Of a DNA stretch of 36,529 nucleotides, positions 8,045 to 15,731 are shown in pieces. Location of the stretch: NCBI GenBank assembly GCA_017795045.1, contig CP051244.1, positions 104,252-140,780 of the forward strand, given 5' to 3'. Below the pieces are notes generated by a model. That model was not told the DNA's origin and did no database searches. It was given only the letters and a program-made list of their open reading frames with translations. Source of the stretch: Allomuricauda sp. Its GTDB lineage: Bacteria > Bacteroidota > Bacteroidia > Flavobacteriales > Flavobacteriaceae. Made by a program: the position numbers and the translations under genes. Each line of letters starts with the position of its first letter. Positions within the stretch are counted from its first letter, which is position 1.

Positions 8045-9049
8045 TCATTTCTTGATCAAAGTCCCAAATCCAGAAGTCATAAACTCCTTGGTGTTTCCTT
8101 CACCATCCAAATAAATAATATAGGCCTCCAATTCCCCATGCGCTTTCAAGACCTCTTTGGATTCCTCCAAATCCATGGCCATAAAAGTCGTGGCATAGGC
8201 ATCGGCAACAGCACAGGTATGGGCCACCACACTGGTGGCCAAAATAGAAGAATTCTTGGTATACCCGGTTTTAGGGTTGATGGTATGGACGTATTTTTCC
8301 CCGGTTTCAGGGTCTATTCTGAACTTTCGGTAATTTCCTGAGGAGGCCATGGCTCTATCCTCCAAAGACACGATCAATTTTAGCGACCTTCCTGTTTCCA
8401 CTTGGGGATCATCAATACCCACGGTCCACTGCTTTCCAGAAACCAAATTGGTGCCCTTGGCAAGCACTTCGCCCCCAACTTCCACCAAATAATCCTGAAT
8501 CCCCTTGGCATCCAACAGGGCTCCCAAACGGTCAATGGTATATCCCTTGGCCACCGCATTGAAATCAAACCGGATGGCCGGATGTTTTTTGGTGATGGTA
8601 TGATCACTGTTCAACTGTACTTTGTCCCATCCCACATAGCTCAACAAACTATCTACCTTAAGGCTATCGAGCTGAATCTGTTCTCCCGGACCAAATCCCC
8701 ATGCATTGGCCAAAACGCCGATAGTGGGGTCAAAATACCCTTTAGAGACCTCATGTACCCTGCTGGAAATCCCAAAAACCTCCTGAAACATTTCATCCAC
8801 TACAATGGTGGAGTCCCCACTGTTGATTTTTGAAATGTCCGAAGTGGGAATATAGGTTGACATGGACTGGTTCAACACCTGAAAAACAGAATCAATTTCT
8901 TTCTGATAATCCAAATGCCCTTCTGCGATGTAAGTAATGGAATAGGTGGTGCCCAAGGCGTTGCCCCTATTCTGATTCTTCACCCATGTATCGGAACCGC
9001 ATCCACAAAATACGATGATCCCGAACACTAAAAACAATGTATGTTTCAT
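8045..9049 (-). CDS. apbE: FAD:protein FMN transferase (ApbE), lipoprotein
   Basis: This 334-aa enzyme uses FAD to attach FMN covalently to threonines of NqrB and NqrC; without it the Nqr sodium pump is inactive. Residues 1-17 form a lipoprotein-type signal (FGIIVFCGC), so it should be tethered in the periplasm or outer membrane. Family motifs are present: GTTYSITY, FDFNAVAKGYTIDRLG, LVEVGGEVLAKG, WTVGIDDP, YVHTINPKTGY and the Mg2+/catalytic segment CAVADAYATTFMAM. Its ATG overlaps the stop of the upstream small gene (ATGA, 9046-9049), so the two are translationally coupled. Placing it directly behind nqrA-F fits its job as the maturation factor. Confidence 0.95.
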   Translation of the reverse strand: MKHTLFLVFGIIVFCGCGSDTWVKNQNRGNALGTTYSITYIAEGHLDYQKEIDSVFQVLNQSMSTYIPTSDISKINSGDSTIVVDEMFQEVFGISSRVHEVSKGYFDPTIGVLANAWGFGPGEQIQLDSLKVDSLLSYVGWDKVQLNSDHTITKKHPAIRFDFNAVAKGYTIDRLGALLDAKGIQDYLVEVGGEVLAKGTNLVSGKQWTVGIDDPQVETGRSLKLIVSLEDRAMASSGNYRKFRIDPETGEKYVHTINPKTGYTKNSSILATSVVAHTCAVADAYATTFMAMDLEESKEVLKAHGELEAYIIYLDGEGNTKEFMTSGFGTLIKK

Positions 9050-9408
9050 TCTATCTCGATTAATCCTTGATAATCCACAATATATTCTTCATCCAAGTAC
9101 AGGGGCAAGTTCCGATCCGAGGCATTGGACAATCCAACTCCGGCAAAATAAGCCTTGGCCTCAAACTTTATAGCATGTTCTTTCACGGTCTGCATCAATG
9201 CCTGATCATAGTCTCTTGGATTATGCGGAAACTCCACATTTCGAACCACAATAAAATGTAGTATTTTTTCCTTGAGGCACACATACTGCGGATTCTTCTT
9301 CAGCTTACTATTGATGGCCATGAACTCATAACCATCGGCCTCAAGTTCCCGACCCACAATATTCATGGCCAGATTGTGCAATTCCTGTTCCGAAAGTTCT
9401 CTTCCCAT
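9046..9408 (-). CDS. Conserved small protein between nqrF and apbE
   Basis: This 120-aa cytosolic protein has no signal or membrane segment. It contains an N-terminal helix (ELSEQELHNLAMNIVGRELE), then mixed alpha/beta sequence such as PQYVCLKEKILHFIVVRNVEFP and FEAKAYFAGVGLSNASD, ending DEEYIVDYQGLIEIE. Flavobacterial homologues in this position are sometimes labelled Na+-NQR subunit F by neighbourhood, but I see no ferredoxin, FAD or NAD motif and do not accept that name. Its start lies only a few bases after the intrinsic terminator of the nqr operon and it is coupled to apbE by a 4-base overlap. A role in Nqr assembly or maturation is an inference from context. Confidence 0.8.
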   Translation of the reverse strand: MGRELSEQELHNLAMNIVGRELEADGYEFMAINSKLKKNPQYVCLKEKILHFIVVRNVEFPHNPRDYDQALMQTVKEHAIKFEAKAYFAGVGLSNASDRNLPLYLDEEYIVDYQGLIEIE

Positions 9409-9410
9409 AA

Positions 9411-9441
9411 AATCAAAAAAACCGATGCCAGGGCATCGGTT
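9411..9441 (-). terminator. Intrinsic terminator after nqrF
   Basis: On the minus strand the stem ACCGATGC/GCATCGGT with a 4-base loop is followed by a run of T residues. It lies between the nqrF stop (9494) and the next start (9408), so the maturation genes would be reached by read-through. No -7 box for them was seen in this gap. Confidence 0.82.
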
Positions 9442-9493
9442 GGTTATAACTACCTCTCGACTGCTCTCGAGGTGATGACACTAATAAACTTTT

Positions 9494-10804
9494 TTATCCT
9501 CCAAAGTCATCGAATCGGATGTTCTCATCTGGAATACCAAAATCCTCACCCATTTTCTGGACGGCCTTGTTCATCAATGGTGGCCCACAGAAATACAGTT
9601 CAATATCCTCTGGGGCATCATGGTGGTTCAAATAGTTATCGATAACACAGTTGTGGATGAATCCTACGAAACCATCACCTTCCTCATCATTGATATCCTT
9701 TTTCACCTTCCAGTTATCTTCTTCCAAGGGCTCAGAAAGCGCCAAGTAGAATTTGAAGTTGGGGAAGTTGCGTTCCAATTCCTTGAAATGCTCCAAATAG
9801 AACAGCTCTCTTTTGGAACGACCTCCGTACCAATAGGTCACCTTTCTGTTTGTCTTCAATGTTTTGAACAAGTGGTACAAATGCGAACGCATTGGCGCCA
9901 TACCGGCTCCACCACCCACATATAGCATTTCGGCATCGGACTCATTGATGAAGAACTCCCCAAATGGTCCTGAAATGACCACAGGGTCCCCTTCTTTCAA
10001 GTTAAAGATATAGGATGAGGCCACACCTGGGTTCACATCCATCCATCCATTCTTGGAACGGTCCCATGGTGGGGTGGCAATACGAACGTTCAACATGATC
10101 TCACGTCCCTCAGCAGGGTAAGAGGCCATAGAATAGGCTCTTTCCACCGTCTCTGGGTTTTTCATTACCAACGGCCACAAATTGAACTTATCCCATTCGT
10201 TTTGAAACTTATCCGGGGTTTCATGCTCTTCAGGGTGGGCAGTAATGTCAATATCGGCATATTTTACCTCACAAGGTGGAATCTCAATTTGGATGTACCC
10301 TCCGGCCTTGTAGTTCATCTCCTCTGGAATCTCTACCACAAACTCCTTGATAAAAGAGGCTACGTTGTAGTTACGAACCACTTTGGCATTCCATTTCTTG
10401 ATACCAAATACCTCTTCCGGAATGGTGATTTCCATGTCTTGTTTCACCTTCACCTGACATGCCAATCGCGCACCATGCTCCAATTCTTTTTTGGAGAAGT
10501 GGGGCGTTTCGGTGGGCAAGGCCTCACCTCCACCGGATAGTACGTGACACTCGCATTGGATGCAGGTACCCCCTCCACCACAAGCGGATGGCAAGAATAT
10601 TTTTTGGTTCCCCAAGGTGGACAACAAGGAACTTCCCGAAGCCACTTCCACTTGCTTTTCACCATTGATGGTGATGGTCACCGGACCGGAAGGGGACAAC
10701 TTTTCCTTGGTGAACAGCAATAGGGCCACCAACAATAACAACAACACAAGAAATGCTACTACGGTAATCAGAATAGTACCTCCGGTACTTGCGGCTAATA
10801 TCAT
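9494..10804 (-). CDS. nqrF: Na+-translocating NADH:quinone reductase subunit F
   Basis: This 436-aa subunit is where NADH enters the complex. Residues 9-31 form the single membrane helix. A ferredoxin domain follows with the 2Fe-2S ligands C75, C81, C84 (SACGGGGTCIQC) and C116 (LACQVKV). The FAD domain shows RAYSMASYP (flavin binding) and PGVASSYIF, and the NAD(H) domain shows MLYVGGGAGMAPMRS, TYWYGGRSKREL and LYFCGPPLMN near the C-terminus. Length fits the family (about 408-440). It is the last gene of the nqrABCDEF cluster, 2 bases after nqrE, and is followed by an intrinsic terminator. Confidence 0.98.
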   Translation of the reverse strand: MILAASTGGTILITVVAFLVLLLLLVALLLFTKEKLSPSGPVTITINGEKQVEVASGSSLLSTLGNQKIFLPSACGGGGTCIQCECHVLSGGGEALPTETPHFSKKELEHGARLACQVKVKQDMEITIPEEVFGIKKWNAKVVRNYNVASFIKEFVVEIPEEMNYKAGGYIQIEIPPCEVKYADIDITAHPEEHETPDKFQNEWDKFNLWPLVMKNPETVERAYSMASYPAEGREIMLNVRIATPPWDRSKNGWMDVNPGVASSYIFNLKEGDPVVISGPFGEFFINESDAEMLYVGGGAGMAPMRSHLYHLFKTLKTNRKVTYWYGGRSKRELFYLEHFKELERNFPNFKFYLALSEPLEEDNWKVKKDINDEEGDGFVGFIHNCVIDNYLNHHDAPEDIELYFCGPPLMNKAVQKMGEDFGIPDENIRFDDFGG

Positions 10805-10806
10805 CT

Positions 10807-11556
10807 TTATTTGTTTATGACTTCGTTATAGGAGATGGTTCTTTCTTCGTCATCGATCTCCTTTTTAATTTCTTTCTTTTCCTTGATCTCTTCGGTTTTG
10901 GCCGTGGTGGTCTCTGTTGGTTCTGGTGGCTCATTGTCACCGGTCAACATTCCCCCAAAGCTCTGGAAACCGATTCCCATCAACCCAGTGATGATGAACG
11001 TGATTCCCAATCCACGCAATGGTGCGGGTACATTGGAATATCTTATCTTTTCTCGAATGGCGGCGATGGCCAAAATGGCCAAGAACCATCCAATTCCCGA
11101 ACTCACTCCATAATTGAGTGCCAATCCCAAGTTGGGGATTTCACGGGTCTGCATAAACAAAGACCCTCCCAAAATAGCGCAGTTTACCGCTATCAGCGGC
11201 AAAAAGATACCCAAGGAGTTATAGAGTGATGGGGAAAACTTCTCTACCACTATCTCAACCAACTGTACCATGGTGGCGATGGTTGCAATGAACAGAATGA
11301 AGGAAAGGAATCCCAGATCATAATCGGCATACTCAGGGCCTAACCAGACCAAAGCACCGTCTTGCAACAAATATTTATCCAACAACCAGTTCAAAGGCAC
11401 GGTAACCCCCAATACGAAGATTACGGCAGCTCCCAAACCTACGGCCGTGGATACTTTCTTGGATACGGCCAAGTAGGAACACATTCCCAAAAAGACCGCG
11501 AATACCATGTTATCTATGAAGATCGACTTAAAAAACAGTTCTAAATGCTCTAACAT
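10807..11556 (-). CDS. nqrE: Na+-translocating NADH:quinone reductase subunit E with C-terminal extension
   Basis: This subunit is an integral membrane protein of six helices that, with NqrD, holds a membrane-buried iron centre. The core (residues 1-205) shows the family sequences FIDNMVFAVFLGMCSYLAVS, with C26, and LPLIAVNCAILGGSLFM, with C126, matching the paired iron-binding cysteines known for NqrD/NqrE. Residues 207-249 form an extra hydrophilic tail rich in E, K and T (PEPTETTTAKTEEIKEKKE) that the usual subunit of about 200 residues lacks. It lies 10 bases downstream of nqrD and 2 bases upstream of nqrF. Confidence 0.97.
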   Translation of the reverse strand: MLEHLELFFKSIFIDNMVFAVFLGMCSYLAVSKKVSTAVGLGAAVIFVLGVTVPLNWLLDKYLLQDGALVWLGPEYADYDLGFLSFILFIATIATMVQLVEIVVEKFSPSLYNSLGIFLPLIAVNCAILGGSLFMQTREIPNLGLALNYGVSSGIGWFLAILAIAAIREKIRYSNVPAPLRGLGITFIITGLMGIGFQSFGGMLTGDNEPPEPTETTTAKTEEIKEKKEIKKEIDDEERTISYNEVINK

Positions 11557-11566
11557 ACTCTCCTAT

Positions 11567-12214
11567 TTATGCTTCTTCTATTAATGTCCTATTTCTGGAA
11601 CGTTGCACCCAAATAACAATTCCAACTACAATCAAAGCTGCTGGTGGAATGATCATAAAGCCGTTGTTCTCATATCCAAGGGCGTACAGGCCTGTCTTGG
11701 TCACAGGGTCTCCCAAGACCGGAAAACCGAACAAGGTCCCGGAACCCAAAAGCTCCCTAAAGAATCCGATGATAACCAAAATAACACCATATCCAAGGGC
11801 GTTTCCTATACCGTCCAAGAATGACTTCCATGGTCCGTTACCCAAGGCAAAGGCCTCAAAACGACCCATGATGATACAGTTGGTGATGATCAACCCAACA
11901 AAAACGGAAAGGGTCTTGCTCAGTTCATAGGCAAAGGCCTTGAGCACCTGATCTACAATGATCACCAAGGTGGCCACTACGACCAATTGCACAATGATCC
12001 TAATTTTTGATGGAATTACGTTACGCAACAAGGAAATTACCACGTTACCGGCCCCCAATACAAAAAGTACCGAAAGAGCCATTACCACAGACGCCTTTAG
12101 TTCAGCCGTGATAGCCAATGCGGAACATATTCCCAATACCTGAATGGTAATGGGGTTGTTGTCCGCCAACGGATCCAATATCAGATTTGCATCTTTTTTT
12201 GATAGTAGCGCCAT
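11567..12214 (-). CDS. nqrD: Na+-translocating NADH:quinone reductase subunit D
   Basis: This 215-aa membrane subunit is homologous to NqrE and forms the other half of the inverted pair around the Fe centre. It shows QVLGICSALAITAELK (C30) and LIITNCIIMGRFEAFA (second iron-site cysteine), with six hydrophobic segments across the length and a short basic C-terminus ending RSRNRTLIEEA. Length and order in the operon are normal; one base separates it from nqrC. Confidence 0.97.
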   Translation of the reverse strand: MALLSKKDANLILDPLADNNPITIQVLGICSALAITAELKASVVMALSVLFVLGAGNVVISLLRNVIPSKIRIIVQLVVVATLVIIVDQVLKAFAYELSKTLSVFVGLIITNCIIMGRFEAFALGNGPWKSFLDGIGNALGYGVILVIIGFFRELLGSGTLFGFPVLGDPVTKTGLYALGYENNGFMIIPPAALIVVGIVIWVQRSRNRTLIEEA

Positions 12215-12215
12215 A

Positions 12216-12965
12216 TTATTTCTTTCTAATGGTTTCTAAATACGGTTTGTAAAGCTTTAAGCTTTCTTTGATCATCGCAGTGACACCGTTACCTGTAATG
12301 GTAGCCCCTGCCAATGCATCCACTTCATTGTCTTCCTTATCCTCATTAAGGGGGTCGTTGTTTCCTTTTACCACTCCAATCCCTGCATAACGATTGCCAT
12401 CCAAGATGGATTCCCCTTGGAAGTCGTCCATAAAGAAGCGCTGTTTGATATTGGCCCCCAGACCTGGCGTCTCCCCTTTGTGATCAAAGTATACGCCTTG
12501 TACCACCATGTTCTCATCCAAGGATATAAAGCCCCAAATGGCATCCCAAAGTCCTTTACCGTACATAGGGATGATGTAAAACTCCTTACCGTCCTTTTCA
12601 CCTACAAGCAGTGGCAGTTCGGCATTGTTACCAGCCTTGATTTGTGCTATTTGATTTTTTAGGTCGATCAAATAGGCATCTGCCTTTTCGGTGGCAGTGT
12701 TGCCCTGTACCACCATTTGCTTTTTGATATACTTTGAAAACTCTGCCTCCACTTCGTTCGTGGGGATAAAGGTTACGCTTCCATCTCCCTCGTTCTGGTT
12801 GACCCCCATGGCGTAGAGAATGTTCTGCTGCTTTTCAAAGCGTTCATTTTCATCAATCCTCGGTTTAAGGCCCGTGGCCAAAAAAGCAAGTATTGACCCT
12901 ACGATGACTACCATGATCACCGCAAATATTACCGTATAGCTATTCTTTTCCGTATTCATTGCCAT
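12216..12965 (-). CDS. nqrC: Na+-translocating NADH:quinone reductase subunit C
   Basis: This 249-aa subunit has one N-terminal helix (residues 10-31) and a periplasmic flavin domain. The covalent FMN site is T222 in DALAGATITG, close to the consensus DxxSGAT, with alanine where most family members have serine or threonine; ETPGLGANI (165-173) is the second conserved FMN-domain motif. The threonine that receives FMN is intact, so the subunit should be modified by the ApbE encoded in this locus. Two possible ATGs (12965 and 12959) differ by two residues. The gap to nqrB is 5 bases. Confidence 0.97.
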   Translation of the reverse strand: MAMNTEKNSYTVIFAVIMVVIVGSILAFLATGLKPRIDENERFEKQQNILYAMGVNQNEGDGSVTFIPTNEVEAEFSKYIKKQMVVQGNTATEKADAYLIDLKNQIAQIKAGNNAELPLLVGEKDGKEFYIIPMYGKGLWDAIWGFISLDENMVVQGVYFDHKGETPGLGANIKQRFFMDDFQGESILDGNRYAGIGVVKGNNDPLNEDKEDNEVDALAGATITGNGVTAMIKESLKLYKPYLETIRKK

Positions 12966-12970
12966 AACAA

Positions 12971-14227
12971 TTACGCTGTTTCGGTTTTTAATGCATCCAC
13001 TTCATCCGATGCTTTGGGATATATGGTTGCTGTCTTCAATCGTTTCAATCTCTTCTTGATGTTGCCACGTACCACATAATGGTCTATGGTCGGTGCAAAA
13101 ACGTTCATCAATAAGATGGCCAAGAATACTCCTTCCGGATATCCTGGGTTGAACACCCGTATCATAACGGATAGGAAACCGATCAAAAACCCGTAGATCC
13201 ATTTCCCTTGATTGGTCTGTGAACCGGTAACAGGGTCGGTAGCCATAAATACAATACCAAAGGCCAGACCTCCCACCAATAAATGTTGCCAGTATTCAAA
13301 GCTCATCAAGGCGTAGAATTTACTGTATTCCGGAATCCAACCTGCATCCACAACACCGTTGAATATCAATCCCATGGACAAAGCGCCAAGAACTGCACTC
13401 AACATGATGCGCCATGAGGCTATTTTGGAGAAGACCAAGAACAGCCCTCCCAAGAGAATCAACAGTGTGGACGTTTCCCCAACTGAACCAGGAATAAATC
13501 CGTAGAACATATCCATAAGGGAATAGCTTGGTTCAGCACCTTGTGCCAATGAACCCAATACGGTCTCCCCGGAAATGGCATCCGCGGTTCCCGCCGTATC
13601 CACGGCACCATGTACCCATACCTTATCACCACTCATCCAAGTAGGATAGGCGAAGAACAAAAAGGCACGAATGGTGAGTGCGGGGTTCAAGATATTCATT
13701 CCCGTTCCACCAAAAACTTCTTTTCCAATGACTACTCCAAAGGCTACGGCCACGGCCAACATCCAAAGTGGCAAATCCACGGGAACAATCAATGGCACCA
13801 ACATACCGGTCACCAAATAACCTTCCTCTATCTCGTGTTTCTTGATCACACAGAACAAGAATTCAATAGCAAGTCCAACGCCGTAGGAAACAATCACCAA
13901 CGGAAGCACTTTCCATAGACCTAGCAGAAAATTGTCCATGGTCCAGAAACCTGCACTTAAGAAACCATTGGCCACGGGCTCAATCTCTCCTAATGCCAAG
14001 TAATGCTGATATCCTGTATTGAACATTCCAAAGATCAAACAAGGCACTAGCGACATGACCACGGTATTCATGGTACGCTTTAAATCATCGGCCCCTTTGA
14101 TGTGTGTACCATTATGGGTAGTCTCATTTGGGGTGAACAAAAAGGTATGGAACCCACTGAAAACGGGAAACCATTTTTTGTCCTGATTCTTTATCCTGAA
14201 CGTGTGTAATTTTTCTTTTAATCCCAT
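12971..14227 (-). CDS. nqrB: Na+-translocating NADH:quinone reductase subunit B
   Basis: This 418-aa membrane subunit carries covalent FMN and riboflavin and is part of the sodium path. The chosen start (MGLKEKLHTF, 14227) lies one base after the nqrA stop; an upstream in-frame ATG at 14305 runs inside nqrA and is not used. Motifs: KGADDLKRTMNTV near residue 50, FGGTGMNILNPALTIRAFLFF (about 172-192), and the flavinylation site with T222 in ISGETVLGSL, where the usual alanine before the threonine is glutamate. Later helices include FMATDPVTGSQTNQGKW and LLMNVFAPTIDHYVV, all typical. Length fits the family. Confidence 0.97.
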   Translation of the reverse strand: MGLKEKLHTFRIKNQDKKWFPVFSGFHTFLFTPNETTHNGTHIKGADDLKRTMNTVVMSLVPCLIFGMFNTGYQHYLALGEIEPVANGFLSAGFWTMDNFLLGLWKVLPLVIVSYGVGLAIEFLFCVIKKHEIEEGYLVTGMLVPLIVPVDLPLWMLAVAVAFGVVIGKEVFGGTGMNILNPALTIRAFLFFAYPTWMSGDKVWVHGAVDTAGTADAISGETVLGSLAQGAEPSYSLMDMFYGFIPGSVGETSTLLILLGGLFLVFSKIASWRIMLSAVLGALSMGLIFNGVVDAGWIPEYSKFYALMSFEYWQHLLVGGLAFGIVFMATDPVTGSQTNQGKWIYGFLIGFLSVMIRVFNPGYPEGVFLAILLMNVFAPTIDHYVVRGNIKKRLKRLKTATIYPKASDEVDALKTETA

Positions 14228-14228
14228 A

Positions 14229-15581
14229 TTATCCAAGTTCTTTTTGCAACAAATCCAATCCTTCCCTGATGATCTGTTGGTGTGGTTGTTTTGAGATACA
14301 TACAAATTCTGTCAATGCGAAGTCTTCGGGAGCAACCTCATACAATCCCAATTGCTCCATTTCATCCAAATCCTTCACCATACAAGCTTTTAACAACTGT
14401 AATGGGTAAATATCCAATGGGAACACCTCTTCGTACTGGCCAGTGACCACAAAAGCCCTGTGCTCGCCATTGGTATTGGTATTAAGATCGTATTTCTTTT
14501 TGGGCTGCAACCATGAGAAGGTCAACGCCCTTGTCGTTGAAATTTTATTGAATACCGGCTTGTTCCATCCAAATAATTCATAATCATCCCCTTCAGGGAT
14601 GGCCGTTACGGTATTGTTATAGAACCCAAGATAGCCTTCGGTATTGGTGCGGGTTCCTGTAAGCACATCCCCATTGATCAACCTGAACCTATCTTCCTTA
14701 ACACCACTGGCATATAGAAAAGTAGATATCTCGGCGCCAATTTTTGTGGTATAATACCGCGGGGACTTAATGACCGATCCTGCCAAGGCAACGGTACGCT
14801 CCGCGTTGAACTTTCCGGTCAACACAAGCTCTCCCAACATGGCCAAGTCCTGTGGAGATATGGTCCATACTGCCTCACCCTTGTTCACTGGGTCTATGCT
14901 ATTGATCTGGGTACCCACCAATCCTGCAGGATGGGGGCCTGATATTCTATGAAGTTCTATCCCATCAAGGTCTGCAAATGGGGATATTCCAGTCTGCCCA
15001 ATGGTCACATGGATTTTTCCAGGTGTTAGCTTGGAAAGTGCCATGACGGCCGCCTGCAACTCCTGCTCCTTGCCCCTCAACACATAGTTGACTTCTGCCG
15101 CCAAGGGAGCCGAGGTATATCCCGAAATGAAAATAGCCTTGGGTGTCACATCTGGATCGGCGATCACGTCAAAGGGACGTTGCTTAATGAAGGGCCAGCC
15201 TCCACATTGCAATAAAAAGGTCTTGATGGTTGCGGCATCGGCCGTATCCAAATCTGGAACCTTGTTCTGAACATACTGTTGTGTTTTGTCGGCAAGAACC
15301 TTTAGTGTCAAGATTCTTCTCCTAGCGCCACGGACTATCTCCACCAACTCACCGCTAACAGGGGAAACAAAGTGCATTTCTTCTTTGTTCTTGTTGTAAA
15401 AGAGCGGCTCTCCCGCCTTTACCTCTTCGCCCTGCTTCACAAGCATTTTGGGGGTGATACCATGAAAATCATCTAGGTTTAGGGCATATACGTTACTTAA
15501 AACGGCTTTGGAAGTAGTCTGCTCTGCTGCCCCGACAAGGTTGATATTCAACCCTTTCTTAATCCGGATGTCTTTAGACAT
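14229..15581 (-). CDS. nqrA: Na+-translocating NADH:quinone reductase subunit A
   Basis: This 450-aa cytosolic subunit lacks flavins and is implicated in quinone binding. The N-terminus MSKDIRIKKGLNINLVGAAE is characteristic, followed by a biotinyl-lipoyl-like module (PKMLVKQGEEVKAGEPLF and VSPVSGELVEIVRGARRR), then RPFDVIADPDVTPKAIFISG, and GPHPAGLVGTQINSIDPVNK in the centre. Length is normal. It is the first gene of a six-gene minus-strand operon with gaps of 1-10 bases, under a -7 box at 15616-15623. Loss of it would remove respiratory sodium pumping if no Complex I is present, which the window cannot show. Confidence 0.98.
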   Translation of the reverse strand: MSKDIRIKKGLNINLVGAAEQTTSKAVLSNVYALNLDDFHGITPKMLVKQGEEVKAGEPLFYNKNKEEMHFVSPVSGELVEIVRGARRRILTLKVLADKTQQYVQNKVPDLDTADAATIKTFLLQCGGWPFIKQRPFDVIADPDVTPKAIFISGYTSAPLAAEVNYVLRGKEQELQAAVMALSKLTPGKIHVTIGQTGISPFADLDGIELHRISGPHPAGLVGTQINSIDPVNKGEAVWTISPQDLAMLGELVLTGKFNAERTVALAGSVIKSPRYYTTKIGAEISTFLYASGVKEDRFRLINGDVLTGTRTNTEGYLGFYNNTVTAIPEGDDYELFGWNKPVFNKISTTRALTFSWLQPKKKYDLNTNTNGEHRAFVVTGQYEEVFPLDIYPLQLLKACMVKDLDEMEQLGLYEVAPEDFALTEFVCISKQPHQQIIREGLDLLQKELG

Positions 15582-15615
15582 ATTGTTGTAGACCTTTTGT
15601 TATCAAAATCGGTCG

Positions 15616-15623
15616 CAAATTTA
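15616..15623 (-). promoter_or_regulatory. -7 box of the nqr operon
   Basis: The minus strand reads TAAATTTG, an exact TAnnTTTG match, 34 bases upstream of the nqrA start codon. The divergent Plug promoter lies about 80 bases away on the plus strand. No TTG at -33 was found. Confidence 0.5.
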
Positions 15624-15705
15624 GTACTTAAAGGATTGTTTTCATAATTATTGCCCATAAAAATGGGATTACATCGAACTAAATTTTCAAGGCACACTTT
15701 TTGTT

Positions 15706-15713
15706 TACCTTTA
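15706..15713 (+). promoter_or_regulatory. Probable -7 box of the T9SS Plug gene
   Basis: TACCTTTA has seven of eight positions of TAnnTTTG and lies 18 bases before the ATG at 15732. Confidence 0.4.
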
Positions 15714-15731
15714 CCCCAAAACACGCTTAGC

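Noticed and set aside
9443..9493. Second hairpin (ACCTC...GAGGT) just after nqrF
   Set aside because: Only five bases pair with certainty; the terminator at 9411-9441 explains the region better.
14228..14305. Upstream start for nqrB
   Set aside because: The extra 26 residues overlap nqrA in another frame and are not like any NqrB N-terminus; ATG at 14227 lies one base after the nqrA stop.
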